Assembly: GCA_965153355.1 (NCBI GenBank)
Contig: OZ231126.1
Coordinates: forward strand, 59,024,001 to 59,088,000
Reading direction: 5' to 3'
DNA length: 64,000 nt
From: Flaccisagitta enflata
Taxonomy: Eukaryota > Chaetognatha > Sagittoidea > Aphragmophora
Shown here: positions 1-18,835 of the stretch, in pieces
How the letters are laid out: the number at the start of each line of letters is the position of its first letter
Position numbering within the stretch: position 1 is the stretch's first letter
Made by a program: the position numbers and the translations under genes
The notes under the pieces: generated by a model
What the model was told of the DNA's origin: nothing
The model's input: only the letters and a program-made list of their open reading frames with translations
The model's database searches: none

Positions 1-203
1 TAAAAAGGATGAGCTTGAAGTAGCTAAAAAAAGTCATCATCTGACTGATTTTACAAAAATGAAGCTGTGGGCACAAAAATCAACTTTTTTGGGTTCTGTT
101 TTTTTTGCTGAGTCAAAAATTTGTCATTCTATTACCATCTAAAAGGTTATTCAAATTCAAAAAAATGGATCCAAAGCAGCATTTTGAAAATTACTGTCTT
201 TTT

Positions 204-690
204 GGGCAGCGGCCCCAAAGGGCCGATGTCCTGTAGAACACGGGGGGGGGGGGATTTCAAGACGTCCGTCCGTCCGTCCTTCCGTCCGTCCGTCCGTCCC
301 CCCCCCCAATTGACCATCAAGGCCTCAAATTAGCCCTCCCAGGCCTCGATTTAGCCCTCGAGGCCTCAAATCAGCCCTCTTGGCTTCAAATCAGCCCCCC
401 ATGCCTCAAATCTGCCCTCCAGACCTCAAATCTGCCCTCCAGACCTTCAATCAGCCCTCCAAGCATGAAACCAGCCCTCCAAACCTTAATCATACCCTCC
501 AGCCCTCAAATATGCCTTCAGTGGCCTAAATCAGCCATCTAGAGCCCCCTCAGGACAGATGGAAGGACGGACGTCGCGATATTCACCCCTGTGTTCTACA
601 GGACATCGGCCCTTTGGGGCTGCTGCCCTGCTCTCACTCCACTTCTTCACTGGATCACTCCCAGCAGGGTAACGGGTACCGCTGACCATG
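204..690. mobile_element. family A element, copy A1
   Basis: Inverted ends GGGCAGCGGCCCCAAAGGGC (204) and its complement (to 628), then GTCCGTCC and C runs, then a roughly 20-bp array of the type CCCTCCAGGCCTCAAATCAG. An outer arm with GGGTACCGCTGACCAT reaches 690. Confidence 0.8.
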
Positions 691-719
691 TGCGATCCTT
701 GGATGATTAGTTTATTTTT

Positions 720-1065
720 GCCATAGTTATTTTAGCCTGTTGGCCCATATTTGAGCCTGTGGGTCTATGTCCCAGCCTTGAGGCCCTAATCCCAGCCATG
801 AGGCTAAAATCCCAGGCTCAAAGTCCAAATCCCAGCCCCGAGGCTCAGATTTCTGCATCTAGGCCCAAACCCCAATATAATGATCCAAATCTCACCCAAA
901 CCAATCCTCAGAGGCCCAAGATAAGTGAGCCCTCTTAAAATCAGTAACACACCCTGTGTTCTACAGGACATTGGCTCTTTGGGGCCGCTGCCCTGCTCTC
1001 ACCCCACTTCCTAAAAATGATAATAATAGTAATGATACAGCAGGGCAATGGGTACCACTGACCAT
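720..1065. mobile_element. family A element, copy A2 (right part)
   Basis: A roughly 20-bp array (CCCAGCCTTGAGGCC type, 740-935), then the family end TGTTCTACAGGACATTGG, the GGGGCCGCTGCCC core, and the outer GGGTACCACTGACCAT arm. The left end is missing. Confidence 0.7.
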
Positions 1066-1092
1066 ATGCGATCCTTTGATGACTGGTTATTG

Positions 1093-1298
1093 TTTTTAGT
1101 CACGTACTATGCGACTAAATCCCGCTTCGTCCGTCCGTCCATTTGTCCATCTGTCCGTTGCTCTGATGGTCGGTCTGTCACATGTAACTACTTTTTCTAT
1201 TCTTTGACCTCACTACCCCTGCCCAAATGGTCAAGTGACCTCAAATATGCCCCCTTCCCATCCTCACGCGACTGGGGTAGCCGTGTATCCAGCCTTGT
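1093..1298 (-). mobile_element. family B element
   Basis: Reverse orientation: TTTTTAGTCACGTACTATGCGAC at the hairpin end, (GTCC)n, CTGCCC boxes, then CCGTGTATCCAGCCTTG. Confidence 0.75.
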
Positions 1299-1614
1299 TT
1301 TCCATCAATTTTTCTGTAAAAGAGAATTTTTATTTGGATTCTGTAAGGATCACATCAGGAAAGGAAAGTAGCAAGGACGAACATGAATAATACAATTATT
1401 GAACCAAGAATTTTTTTACTATCTAGGAAAAAAGTTTGGGAACACCTTCTACAAAGGATAATTCCCCCTCCCCCTTCCCTGATTAGCGCTCCACTCTTTT
1501 CAGTGAAAAGAAATCTGCCGCAACAACACAAGTTTCATATTTTTTTGTATGTTTTATCATGAAAAAGAGTAAGGAAATTTGAAATTCAAACATTGAATAT
1601 TTTTCCTTCCTGTT

Positions 1615-2415
1615 TTCGGTCAGGGATCCCGGTTGCAAAAAGCTTAAACAAAAAAAAAAAAAAAATGGACACCTCACAGATTTTTGCACAGGGGACCTAA
1701 AAAGGCTGTAGAACATGATTCTGATATTCATTTTGTCCTAACTTGAGCCAAAAAAATTAGAAACGGTTTTTTGTGCCAAAAACAGCTATTTTTCATAAAA
1801 AAATAGTATAAAATGAAACATTTTGGACTTTTTTTTTACAGAAACATAAAGTACCAATAGCAATTGATATTTGAGTGAACCTAGAACGATTTTGAATAGG
1901 TCTAAGAGGTTCAAAAATAGCGTTAAAATCCCTAAAAATGAAGAAATGACCCAAAAATAAAAAAATTCAAAAACTGATATTTTGGAACAGTTTCTTAGGG
2001 TAAGATATAGTGTCAGTATGAATTTCATCGACGTACTTAAAAAAACATGCATGTTATAAACGAAAAACGCGAAACCGCAATATGCAAATGAGATCAAAGT
2101 GCAAATTTTCAAAATTAGCAAAAATCGTGGAAACACACCAAAAATTGAATCAGCACAGTACAAATAATCAAAATACATCAATTTCAGTCCATATTAACCA
2201 AAAAATGTTGAAAAATTAGCGTTTTTACAGCAAAAAACACAATTTTTAACACAAAAAACTGTTTCTAATTTTTTTGGCTCAAGTTAGGTCAAAATGAATA
2301 TCAGAATCGTGTTCTACAGCCTTTTTAGGTCCCCTGTGCAAAAATCTGGGAGGTGTCCATGTTTTTTTTTTCAAAACCCTTAGAATTGAGATTTTCTCTA
2401 ACCGGATCCCTGACC
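1615..2415. mobile_element. foldback element G
   Basis: About 140-bp arms: GGACACCTCACAGATTTTTG near 1667 and its near complement to 2361; outer GTCAGGGATCC and GGATCCCTGAC. A related arm fragment is at about 26480-26590. Termini not certain. Confidence 0.7.
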
Positions 2416-2419
2416 GTTT

Positions 2420-3700
2420 TTGCCTTTTTCGCTTTTAACCTCTACTTTCCACTCTTTTTTTTCATGATACATAGATCAATGGTTTTAATGTGGAAGTTTA
2501 TTAGGTGGGTAAAATGACAATGTCAAATACTACTTTTACAAGCACCCAGGGCGCTATTTAGGAGAAATACAGTATATGATCTATTATTAGTAAGAGTGTG
2601 ACGGGTTTGTTAGATTTTTATCAAACGATCTAATTATTCCCCAAGTGTCTCCATTTTTTATTCTAGATTGTATATAGAGATAGATTGATAAGTATGGATT
2701 TTATCATCAGATGAAGATTTAAAAATACTAAGTTTTGTTCATGAATTTCATTACGGTCATCATTAGCTAAAGTTAAAAAAGCATAGAACTGTTACGTTTT
2801 ATTTACAACAGTTAAGTAGCCAGACAAAACCTGAAGTCTGAATTTAAGTATGGCAGGGGACATAGTGCACTCATGTGGAAGAAAATTGTGGGTAGCCCAG
2901 CAACAAATCATGCGATGTCTTGGAAATGATCCCTATCAGAGAAATATGGCACAAAATTTGTAAGGCCATCTGTTGGTCTCTTTTGCTTCTATGCTATGTG
3001 CACCTACTCTCCAAACAGGTGTATTTCCTCTGACACTCGAAATGATTTCGACAACTCGACTTTGCGATCGACTTGAACCAAATATAAGCAGATCTGTCAA
3101 TAAAGTCATGGAGAAGATAACTCAACAACTCAACATAGTCAAATGTAAGCGATGCTCATATTTACCGTACAAAAGGTAGCTCAGATTGGTGCATGCATGT
3201 ATAGATGTGTAATGAGTAGACAATGATATAGATATATAGAGGGGTACGTGGACACACAGACAAAAATATATAAACATGCACAGCAACAGAATTTATAGTG
3301 GTCTAAGATTGGGAACGCGGTGAACTTTACTGTTCCCTCTCATGGTTGCTTTTACCTCAGTAAGTCCGCTGCATCATATTTCGTGGGTAAAATGCCAGAG
3401 TCTTGTGAGTAGAAGAGTCCAACTTTCATTGCTGACATCAAGTCACAAATCGGGATTTCTCTCCACCCTGGAGCGGGCAATATTGTTGCAGAATTTATTG
3501 TAGGAAAGTTGTGGCAAATACTATTCTAAGCAATGTTCCTGTACGTTGTAGGTTCAAAACTTGGAAATGCGTCTTAACTGCAATCGATCATGATAAGTGA
3601 TAAAGCATTTGTTGGTCTATATTCCTTACAATAAAAGCGGCTAATCGCCGACCGGAAAAAAGTCGTAAATGAGAGTTTCTTCTTTTCAGTGCATGTTCTT
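2420..3700. other. unique AT-rich DNA
   Basis: Apart from the candidate exon at 3019-3144, no gene or repeat family was recognised. Confidence 0.5.
3019..3144 (+). CDS. candidate internal exon, unknown gene
   Basis: A 126-nt open island between CCAAACAG and TCAAAT|GTAAGC, phases 1-1. It encodes VFPLTLEMISTTRLCDRLEP and a following helical stretch ending QQLNIVK. No partner exons found nearby; product not recognised. Confidence 0.3.
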
Positions 3701-3800
3701 CTGTGCGTGCATCTCATGCTGCCTGGTTGACTGCCTGTCTGTTTTCATTATTCAATCTACAGGTGTCTATTCTTTCTCTTAGTCTTTCTCTGTCTTTGAG

Positions 3801-4380
<580 letters not shown>

Positions 4381-4697
4381 GTAAAATGCGTCATAAAACT
4401 TGGAGTCAATTTCTGTAACATCTTGACTATTTTCTCATGTTACATAGGTCCGAATTAGGGGATCAATGAAAAATATCGATTTTTTCAAAAATGCGAAAAA
4501 TAAAAAAAGATTAAAAAATTCTTAACTCCTAAACTAATCATCATAGAGACTTCTGGTTGGCGCCATTTGAACGAGAAAAATCAGCTCTTTCTTAGCTGTG
4601 AATATCAAAAAATGTATCATCCCAGCCCCAAAACTGCACAACTTGCTAAAATTGCCTCAAACCGAAAATGGAAAACTTTATTTCTCCTATACGTTTC

Positions 4698-4727
4698 AAA
4701 AAGTCGAATTACGTAATTCGACTTTTT
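4698..4727. repeat. 30-bp perfect palindrome just 3' of the lectin gene
   Basis: AAAAAGTCGAATTAC is followed directly by its exact reverse complement, with no loop. It lies 60-90 bp beyond the lectin AATAAA. A related but imperfect version is at about 24255-24280. Role unknown. Confidence 0.8.
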
Positions 4728-4786
4728 TCCAATAAGTTATAACACTCCCCTGACTTAATATGACTTCGCATCATGCTTGCCCCCGT

Positions 4787-4792
4787 TTTATT
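4787..4792 (-). terminator. AATAAA polyadenylation signal of the EPN lectin
   Basis: AATAAA on the minus strand begins 4 bases after the TAG stop of the lectin gene. Its position fits a short 3' untranslated region. Confidence 0.5.
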
Positions 4793-4796
4793 TAGT

Positions 4797-5215
4797 CTAG
4801 ATGGAATATACTGCACCTGCATTTAATTTCTGACAGATGACCTCCGCAGATGAGCTATCATAGACATCAAACCATCCACAATTTTCGTTTTGGCAACTTT
4901 TCAACACCATTTTTTCTGCACCATTATTCGGTTCACCCTCAGCCCAGTTTGTGTACGGTGTGTTGGAATCTCCTTTTGGAACAATATCGCTCTTTGAGCC
5001 ATCGCCTCTTATCCACCGGTAACAACTATTGTTGCCGCATTCGTCAAACAATGCCAGCCAGTACTTTGCAGACGAAAACAAACTGTCGACCAAATCCTGC
5101 TTTTCCTGCGAGTCGGTAACAACGAGGCTGGCGCCTTCGGATTGGCAAAGGCTTTTGGCATGTTGGAAGTTCTCCTGAGTCGCGTGGTGGTAGTACAAAC
5201 TGCCATCACAACCAT
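4797..5215 (-). CDS. exon 2 of the EPN lectin (entire CTLD)
   Basis: Begins after the TTTGTAG acceptor, completes a GAT codon with the last G of exon 1, and runs to TAG at 4797. Contains the whole lectin domain. Confidence 0.82.
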
Positions 5216-6205
5216 CTACAAATTTTTCTTTGCATGGGGAAAAATGATTGTAAATAGATTCATATAGATTCATATTTTTACATGATGCAAATATCTCAAT
5301 GGGTGTCCGCCAATATGCGAGAGCGATATAGATGCTATTTTCAAAACTTTCGCCCTCGTCTTAAAGTTGAACAAGGCAAACGCCAAGTCGCGTGCGGTCG
5401 TTAAGACTAAAAGACAACAAAACTAAAAGACTAAAAGACTAAAAGACTAAAAGACCAAAAGACTAAAAGACTAAAAGACTAAAAGACTAAAAGACTAAAA
5501 GACTAAAAGACTAAAAAACTTAAAGACTAACAGCAGGAGCAGTAATGCAAAATACGCCCAAAAATGCCAAAAAAGCAAACGGTGACCAACGGATCGACCG
5601 ACCGACCGACATAGCGATTCATAGAGTCGCGTAGCACGCGACTAAAAACTAACCGCAATCCTCACTTCTCAGCGAAAAAAGAAGCATCCCATCGTAAATA
5701 TTTAGCTGAATTAAGCCCCATTTTTGAGGCAGGGGTGTATATAATTGAGTGGCTTTTGATTCCCCCCCCCCTGCCTTTGATTTCCTTCCCCACGATGCAT
5801 CGCGTTGCGTTACAAAATCTATGATTTTTTTCCCAATAAACCAATAAAACAGTGTATTTAAGGTTTGAATAGTGTCAAATTGTGTTTTCCCCAAATTTTC
5901 TTTTTTTCTCTTTTTTCCCCCTTCCTTACCCATCTCCAAACCCTGGGGGGGTGGAGGGGAAACTCAATTATATACAAGCCTGTTTCGAGGTTAAATCTTT
6001 CTCCCTTTCTAGCTTGTATCAATAACAGAAATAAAGAGAATATCTCAGCATGATAAGTTATCAGGGATAACTACATATTACCTGTGGCTGGCGTGGTCAC
6101 AGCTGCGCCTGAAGAGCCGCTCATTGTGACAGCAATAACCATCGTTGCCCAGACAATCAACGCCGCAATCATCTGTTCATCACCCAACTCGCGGGTGAAT
6201 CTCAT
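4797..6205 (-). CDS. secreted C-type lectin, 2 exons, 180 aa
   Basis: Predicted small secreted carbohydrate-binding protein. Coding exons are 6205-6082 (124 nt) and 5215-4797 (419 nt); together 543 nt, or 180 residues plus stop. Exon 1 encodes a hydrophobic N-terminus (about residues 12-27) consistent with a signal peptide. Exon 2 is one whole long-form C-type lectin domain: Cys44, Cys65, the hydrophobic ASLVV and YWLAL strands, WAEGEPNN with the EPN tripeptide (136-138) that in this family marks mannose-type Ca2+/sugar binding, GWFD at 155-158 where the WND motif belongs, and the closing VICQK with Cys169. The intron is GT-AG, phase 1; a second AG in the same phase lies 12 nt upstream of the chosen acceptor. 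The changed WND motif may alter Ca2+ coordination. The start codon and stop are seen directly; sugar specificity is inferred. Confidence 0.8.
5371..5646 (+). mobile_element. family B element with (AAAAGACT)n interior
   Basis: ACAAGGCAAACGCC start, GTCGCGTGC motif, 5400-5520 AAAAGACT repeats, (GACC)n, and hairpin GTCGCGTAGCACGCGAC then TAAAAA. Left and right motifs match exactly. Confidence 0.8.
6082..6205 (-). CDS. exon 1 of the EPN lectin (signal peptide)
   Basis: Starts with ATG at 6205 and ends at the CACAG|GTAAT donor. It encodes 41 residues plus one base (phase 1), beginning MRFTRELGDEQ and continuing into a hydrophobic stretch. Too short to be found by ORF length; supported by phase agreement with exon 2. 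Confidence 0.72.
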
Positions 6206-6234
6206 GTTCTTAAAGTACATTAACAAGAAACGCG

Positions 6235-6241
6235 ATTTATA
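6235..6241 (-). promoter_or_regulatory. TATA-like box upstream of the EPN lectin
   Basis: TATAAAT on the minus strand, 30-36 bp upstream of the ATG. This would leave almost no 5' untranslated region if used conventionally, so the transcription start or ATG choice is uncertain. Confidence 0.3.
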
Positions 6242-6631
6242 TCCTCTTATTTAAGAACTTCACTGTAGAAAAATATGTAGCTAGAGGAGTGAAGTTCCCA
6301 GATTGCCTAAAAAAAGGCACAGAAAAAACCCAATGAATGTCGGTTTTAGAGGTTTAGTTGATGTGACAAAACCAAAAGAGATTTAAGAGAGACAAAGATT
6401 TGCCATAGTTGCCAAAATCGATACCTGCTTCTGGAAGTTGGCTAAAATGATAACACTAAAACAGCTGAATGTAATCTCACGATAAGGAACGGTAGGAAGT
6501 GGGAAGGGTATAGAAAGAGAGGGACAAAAATGGACAGCTTTCATCGACTAAATTTTAGCTCGTAAGGTTTGGGAAATTCTGGACCATATGACGGAGATTC
6601 TTTTATATATCTTCCAAATAAGAATCGCCAA

Positions 6632-7334
<703 letters not shown>

Positions 7335-7559
7335 AGTAAGATATTGTAAATGTTGAATCACCAATTCACCATTGATCACACAAAACAATTCAAAGTAAGA
7401 TTACAACTGAATTATAGATTGACCCACTGACCATTCTTGAGGCCGAAAATCATTCCTTTCTGTCTCAAAAGTAATTAGGAATGAGTCAGAGGCGAAAGAA
7501 GGAGGAGCCAAATCTTTGCTGGGAAAAAAAGGGAAAAGGAAAAAAAGAGGTAGTAAAGA

Positions 7560-7701
7560 AACAAGGCCAAGTAGGCCAATAGGTGCGACGTGTGGATCGT
7601 CGAACTAATGCGTTACCAACCAAACAACCGACCGACCGACCGACCGACCGACCGACCAACGGACACAGCAAGTTATAGAGGTGCTTTGACGCACCTAAAA
7701 A
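7560..7701 (+). mobile_element. family B variant with GGTGC termini
   Basis: ACAAGGCCAAGTAGGCC start, left motif AGGTGCGAC, (GACC)n, and hairpin AGGTGCTTTGACGCACCT then AAAAA. The right end reverse-complements to AGGTGCGTC, matching the unusual left motif. Confidence 0.75.
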
Positions 7702-8016
7702 TGATAGAAGAAAGCGAAAGTCAGGGAACTGCGAAGAAAGTCGATGTCTCCTCTCATCAATGCTAATCAGATCTGCACTATCACAAACGGAGATATTTTC
7801 CGTCGAAGATAAAACCATTCCTTTATTTTAGTTTTTTTGTTGTTGTTGTTGTTGTTGCTCTCTTTGTATTCAAATTACGTGCGTCATAGACACTCAAGGA
7901 ACTCGCAACGGCAACCGGGGTTGCCAGCAAATTGTGTATTCAGGATTTTTGTAGCAAACATTTTTTCCCTAACTTGTTTCTTTCCTCGTCTGGAGGGAAA
8001 AACCGAAGATCGAAAA

Positions 8017-13480
<5,464 letters not shown>

Positions 13481-13713
13481 AATGGTGACATTTGGGACAC
13501 TGTATATTGAAAATTTTCGTCGTGAAAACGTGCGCGTGTTAAAAGTAAAAAAAAACTAGAATTCTGCAATATATCTCAAACAATTCACACAATCTATAAA
13601 ATTCTCGCGGGTCAGTCTTCCCTTATTCTCTTTACTTACAGTTAAATGCCGCTCTAACGGATTTCGAGGGACTAATTGAGTTTGTCCATTTTTGATGGAA
13701 TTCTGTAAGAGCT

Positions 13714-13719
13714 AATAAA
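13714..13719 (+). terminator. possible AATAAA polyadenylation signal
   Basis: AATAAA about 235 nt after the stop codon of the two-module gene. It is the first such hexamer seen downstream. Confidence 0.35.
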
Positions 13720-13934
13720 GGAATAAGAAACCATGAATTGATATCTGTTATAGGCGGAATTCGGTAACTGGCAAGGCCTTTAGTGTGTATCCTTCATTTT
13801 CTTTTCTCTCCTTTACCACAAATTTAACTTGCGCTCTTCTCAACACCACATCCAATGAATCGCTTCGAGATAATGAGTGGAAAAGAAGCACACAGACAGA
13901 GAAGATGCAAAAGCTTTGTGATTATTTGGTCATC

Positions 13935-14574
13935 GGTCAGCGGCACCCGATGCTCTTAAGTTAGAGTATGTGGGGATGAGAGCGGCCCAAATACCTCAAT
14001 TATCACACCCCTAAAACCCCTTAACCACCAAAATCACCATTGGCATTGCTGGATTAATTTGACTAACCCGAGGCATTTCTCACCCAACAACTATCTTGGC
14101 GTCATAAAGTTATGAAGTAGAGTGAGAGCAGGGCAGCGGCTCCAAAGGGCGGATGTCCTGTAGGATACAGGTATGAATTTCCAGACGCCCCAAAAAGGCT
14201 CAGATGAGCTCAGAAGATTGGTTAGGGTCATAGAAGGTGTGAGGACAGATTTGAGGTCTGAAGGTGATTTCAGGTAGAGCAGATTTTAGGTCTTGAGAGC
14301 GGATTCCAGGCATGGGGGATGGATTTGGGGCATGGAGGGCTGATTTGAGGCTTTAGAGGGCTATTCTGCAAACCTGAAAGAGCTGATTCGAGGGTTGGAA
14401 AATCAGGCATTTGAGCTTGAGTGCTGTTCTGAGGCCTTGATGGCCAACGGGGGGAGGGGGGGGAGTATGGTAGTATGAATTGATGAAAGGATGGATAATA
14501 TGATGGACGTCAAGAAATTCACCCCTGTGTCCGATCCCGCCGGATTTTGCACCTTCGGGGCCGTTGCCCAAAAA
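13935..14574. mobile_element. family A element, copy A5
   Basis: Outer GGTCAGCGGCACCCGATG, core GGGCAGCGGCTCCAAAGGGC (14130), array with GATTTGAGG units, and the right core CTTCGGGGCCGTTGCCC ending about 14570. Confidence 0.75.
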
Positions 14575-14694
14575 TAGTCATTCGTGGTGGCACGTCTTTG
14601 CCACATAACACGATCTAACAGAATCTGACGTGAGTAAGCAAGCGAAAAAACAAAGTCGACCTAATTTTGACTTTGATCTTAATGAAATCAATTG

Positions 14695-14986
<292 letters not shown>

Positions 14987-14989
<3 letters not shown>

Positions 14990-15196
14990 CTCAGAAGATA
15001 GGATCTGGGTTTCAGAGGCCAGGACATAGGTCTTCAAACCACAATTACCAAAATTTGAACCATTTTGCATAGATTTGGGGCAGAATGTCTCCCAAGGGAA
15101 CGAAGCCCTGAGGATGAGGCAGCCGACAGGAGGGATTCTCGTACAGACGGGGAGATTCCTCAGCACTTTGTCCCCTTTGAAACCGCAGCCCAAAAA
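14987..15196. mobile_element. family A fragment, degenerate
   Basis: Array-like GGTCTCAGAAGATAGGATCT, then CCAAGGGAACGAAGCCCTG and a decayed right core GAAACCGCAGCCC. Confidence 0.5.
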
Positions 15197-15354
15197 GTAA
15201 ATGATTGAATAAATTGAATAAAATCAAGGTTTTCCTCATGATAGGTAGAATACTTTGAAACAAATTACTAGACTTTTAATGGTTTCCAGACCTCTTGATT
15301 ATGTTGCAGCGTGCAGCGCCGCTGCTCGGAAGGGAAGGGGGCATGTCGGAAGGT

Positions 15355-15526
15355 TTTGGAAGAAAAAGGAGAAAAGAAAGAAGAAGAAAAAGAAAGAAGA
15401 AGAAAAAGAAAAAAGAAGAAAAAGAAAGAAAAAGAACAAAGGAGAAAAGAAAAAGAAAGAAGAAGAAAAAAAAAGAAAAAGAAAATGAAAAAGAAAAAGA
15501 AAAAGAAAAAGAAAAAGAAAAAGAAA

Positions 15527-15558
<32 letters not shown>

Positions 15559-15592
15559 GAAAATGAAAAAAAAGAAAAAGAAAACGGATAAT
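15355..15592. repeat. (GAAAAA)n and GAAGAA microsatellite
   Basis: Purine-only tract moving from GAAGAAGAAA to a regular GAAAAA hexamer. Confidence 0.92.
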
Positions 15593-15657
15593 CAAATCAC
15601 TGAATAAAAAGAAGTGGCAAAAAGATTACAAAAATGAAACAAGGACAACCCTTTACA

Positions 15658-15905
15658 GTCGCGTGCGGTTGTTAAGACTATTAGACCAAAAGACTAAAAG
15701 ACCAAAAGACTAAGAGACTAAATGAAAATTGACTTAATCTAACTTTGAATAACTTAAAATCACTTAAAATGACTTAAAATGGCGTAAAACATCGAAAAAA
15801 AGCTAAGCGTTACGGACGGACGGACGGACGGACGGACGGACCAACCGACAGACAGACCGACAGACGGACAGAGTGGGTTATAGAGTCGCGTGCACGCGAC
15901 TAAAA
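15658..15905 (+). mobile_element. family B element
   Basis: Left GTCGCGTGCGGTTGTTAAGAC, AAAAGACC units, (GACG)n 15813-15840, and hairpin GTCGCGTGCACGCGAC then TAAAAA. Confidence 0.75.
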
Positions 15906-16616
15906 AGAGAGGGCATTTATTTTTTTTGAAACCATGAAATGTAAATTTTCATAATTGCCTTATGAAAACAAAAAAAGCTAACAGGCTAACAGTTGTGTGT
16001 TCTATTTTTAAGTTACACACACAACTACATACATACATACAAACTCCTTTCTTCCTTTCTCCCTTCCTCCCTCCCTCTTTTCATTCCTACTTTCCATCCT
16101 GCTATTTGTTCTTCCCCTCCTACCTTCCCTCTGACCAAGAGTCTAAAAATGCCAAATTTTACCAAAGAAACAACCCTTGAAATAACCTAAAAAAGTTCAA
16201 CAATTAAAAATGAGATGGATGGACGGATGGATGGATAGATGGACAGATCAACGAACCAACACAGCAACATGTAGAGTAGGCTGGGCTCTTTTTTGCCATT
16301 TCAAAATATCTCTTTCTCCAAGTGATTTTCATTTTCTACATGCATAATTAGAGCCAAACCTGCTTGCATGATCAATTCCAACATTATCTTCTCAGACCGT
16401 CATTGGATTAAAAAGTGCAGTTTTTAAGCAAAAAAATCACTTTTTTCACTTTTCTTCCTTCCAAAACCAATTTTTTTAATGAACTGACAGCAACTGATGG
16501 AAGATGGTCTTATGATCGTGAAATTCAATCTTTTTTCAACTAAAAACATAAAAACATTCAATGAATACAACAGTAACAGCCTTCCAGCTTGAAACAATAA
16601 CAATTAAGGAATAACA

Positions 16617-16668
16617 TTAATCTTTTGTGCTTGATCTTTCGCATGTCGCAGGTTGTTCAATAGGCGAC

Positions 16669-16725
<57 letters not shown>

Positions 16726-16846
16726 CGTTGTCGTTGTTGTTCTTCACTGTGGAAAAAAATTTGGTTTGTGTCATTATCACTGCTGTATTTATTTCTGCTT
16801 CTGCTTCCGCTGTTGCTGGTACTGTTTTTGTTGCTCTTGTTGTTGG

Positions 16847-16939
<93 letters not shown>

Positions 16940-17039
16940 AAGTGGCAGCTGCTATTGTTGTTGTCGCTGTTGTCTTTATCATTGTTGTTGTCATTGTTGT
17001 TGTTGTTGCTGTTGTTGTAGTCGTTGTCATCATTGTCAT
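16617..17039 (-). CDS. polyN/polyQ open frame inside the hAT-like element
   Basis: 140-codon ATG-to-stop frame: Thr-rich start, a long Asn run, a mixed segment (SNSGSRSRNKYSSDNDTNQI), a Gln run, then SPIEQPATCERSSTKD. The mixed segments look protein-like, but both runs come from (TTG)n repeats, so it may be fortuitous. No transposase motif. Confidence 0.25.
16671..16937. repeat. two (TTG)n tracts
   Basis: 16671-16738 and 16843-16937, separated by non-repetitive DNA, inside the hAT-like element. Confidence 0.92.
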
Positions 17040-17634
17040 TGTTGTTGTTGTAAGCTAATTCTGTTGTTGTGGTTTTTTTCTTATTCTCGAATGTGTCCGC
17101 CTAGCATACACCGTTTTCCCTCTGCTTGGATACTTTTCTATATATTACTGCCTTGCTGTTTTGTTACCCGCCTTTGCGGTTGTTCGCATGAATTGCATTG
17201 ACTGGTACTACAGCCAAGCAGCTTTCTGACAACTGGACAAACCTTCCTACAACACGTAAAAGGGTGAGGTGAGGGTAGCAAGATCTGAGAAAATAGCATC
17301 ATCAAATTGGTCATTGAGCTGGTTTGCTTTTACTCTTCTTCATCGATGGTAACCCCATACATGTAGGACTCCCACTAGTTCCAAAAAGAAAGATTTGTTT
17401 AAGGCCGTCAAAAAATTTTGCTTGCCACATCATCCATGCAATTCCTCAGGAATGCAAAGTCCAACTATTTGATATTTATATCAGATCCTCACTCATGAAA
17501 TCATTAATTTTGGTTAGTTGTTCACCACTTTGTCAGCGATAGATCTGGCAAGTACACACGCACATTGAATACAACGTGAAGATTACGGAGAAGATATAGC
17601 ACCCCCCCCTTGCAGCTCATGTCGCCTTAGCCAC

Positions 17635-17890
17635 ATGGTCGTGTATGGTATCATTCATGGGTTATCTCGATGCAATTTACGTCACCGTGGCGAATTTTGA
17701 ATTTCGCCCCCATTCAAGAAATATTCACTCTAAAGGGCAAATTCTTTTACCTCCAAAGGGGAATCCGCTGCTAATGTTTGGGGTAGAATTTCTCAAGAAT
17801 GGGAGCAAAATTAAAAAATCGCCGCGGTGGCGTAAATTGTATTGTGACAAGCTACAGAATGATACCCCATATGATCCTATGGATGTTTTG
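17635..17890. mobile_element. foldback element Q inside the hAT-like element
   Basis: CAATTTACGTCACCGTGGCG and GCCGCGGTGGCGTAAATTG face each other, with GCCCCCATTCAAGAAAT and its near complement inside. Confidence 0.65.
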
Positions 17891-18104
17891 TCACAAGCTG
17901 TAGGTAGGGGTGCTAACCTATTTTTAAGGTTTTTGTAATTGTTACGTTGTATTACGTGTAGAACTAGAAGTGTATTTGAAAATGAAAAAAAAGACAACCT
18001 GCCAGCTTCTTTTCCTCCATCTTTTCTCGTAATGGTCGTCCTCAAATTCGACGTTCTTTATCTATTACTATTAGGACGTGTTATTGCGTAATACACTTTT
18101 TTTA

Positions 18105-18430
18105 GCAGCGCCCCCCCCCCCAGGCCCAAACCCTCAAATCCAGCAAATTGAGGCCTAGAATCTTTTTTCAGAAGCTTTAAATCAGTCCTCTCAGGCCTCA
18201 ATTTAACTCTCTCCGGCCCAAAATAAGCCCCCCAAGACCTAGAATTACCCCTCCCAAGCTTGGTATCAGCTCTCTTAGGTCTGAAATCAGCCCTCTCAGG
18301 TCTAAATTCATGTAACGGTTCACCCCTGTGTTCTACAGGATATCGGCCGCTGCCCAGCTCTCAACTCGCGTTATCAGCTCTGTACTCCAAGCAGGGCAAC
18401 AGGTACCACTGACCATGTGGGATCCTTGGA
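18105..18430. mobile_element. family A element, copy A7 (nested in the hAT-like element)
   Basis: C-run, array of CCTCTCAGGCCTCAATTT type, right core with TGTTCTACAGGATATCGG (shortened), and outer arm GGTACCACTGACCATGTG. Confidence 0.65.
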
Positions 18431-18459
18431 TGACTTGTTGTCTGTTGTCTTTGTCCCCT

Positions 18460-18720
18460 TTGTAGAACACAGGGGTGAGTTTCTAGACGTCAGTCCCTCC
18501 GCCCCTCCCCCAATTGGCTATTGGGGCCTCAAATCAGCACTCTCAGGCCTAATTTTGGATTTCCAAGCCTTCTAATTAACCCTCTAATTAACCCTTCTGT
18601 ATATTTATAGCCCTCAAGACCCTAGATCAGCCCTGCAGGCCTCAAAGCTGCTCCACAGGCTTCGAGCCGGCCAACCAGGTTTTAAGCTTCAAGCTCAACT
18701 GTACAGGCTGATAATCGCTA
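18460..18720. mobile_element. family A fragment, copy A8 (nested in the hAT-like element)
   Basis: Left core remnant TGTAGAACACAGGGGTGAG followed by a degenerate GGCCTCAAATCAGC array; no right end. Confidence 0.55.
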
Positions 18721-18769
18721 AGTCCAATCAGTGGTTTAGATAGGCAAGGTCAAAAAATCCAATATAGAT

Positions 18770-18773
<4 letters not shown>

Positions 18774-18832
<59 letters not shown>
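18774..18832. repeat. (CA)n microsatellite
   Basis: About 29 CA units inside the hAT-like element. Confidence 0.95.

Positions 18833-18835
<3 letters not shown>

Noticed and set aside
5371-5646. Hairpin plus T/A-run as a bacterial-type terminator
   Set aside because: The hairpin is the terminal structure of a dispersed repeat present in both orientations in a eukaryotic sequence.
15255-15607. Lys/Glu-rich frames as a coiled-coil protein
   Set aside because: Purine hexanucleotide repeat open in all three frames.
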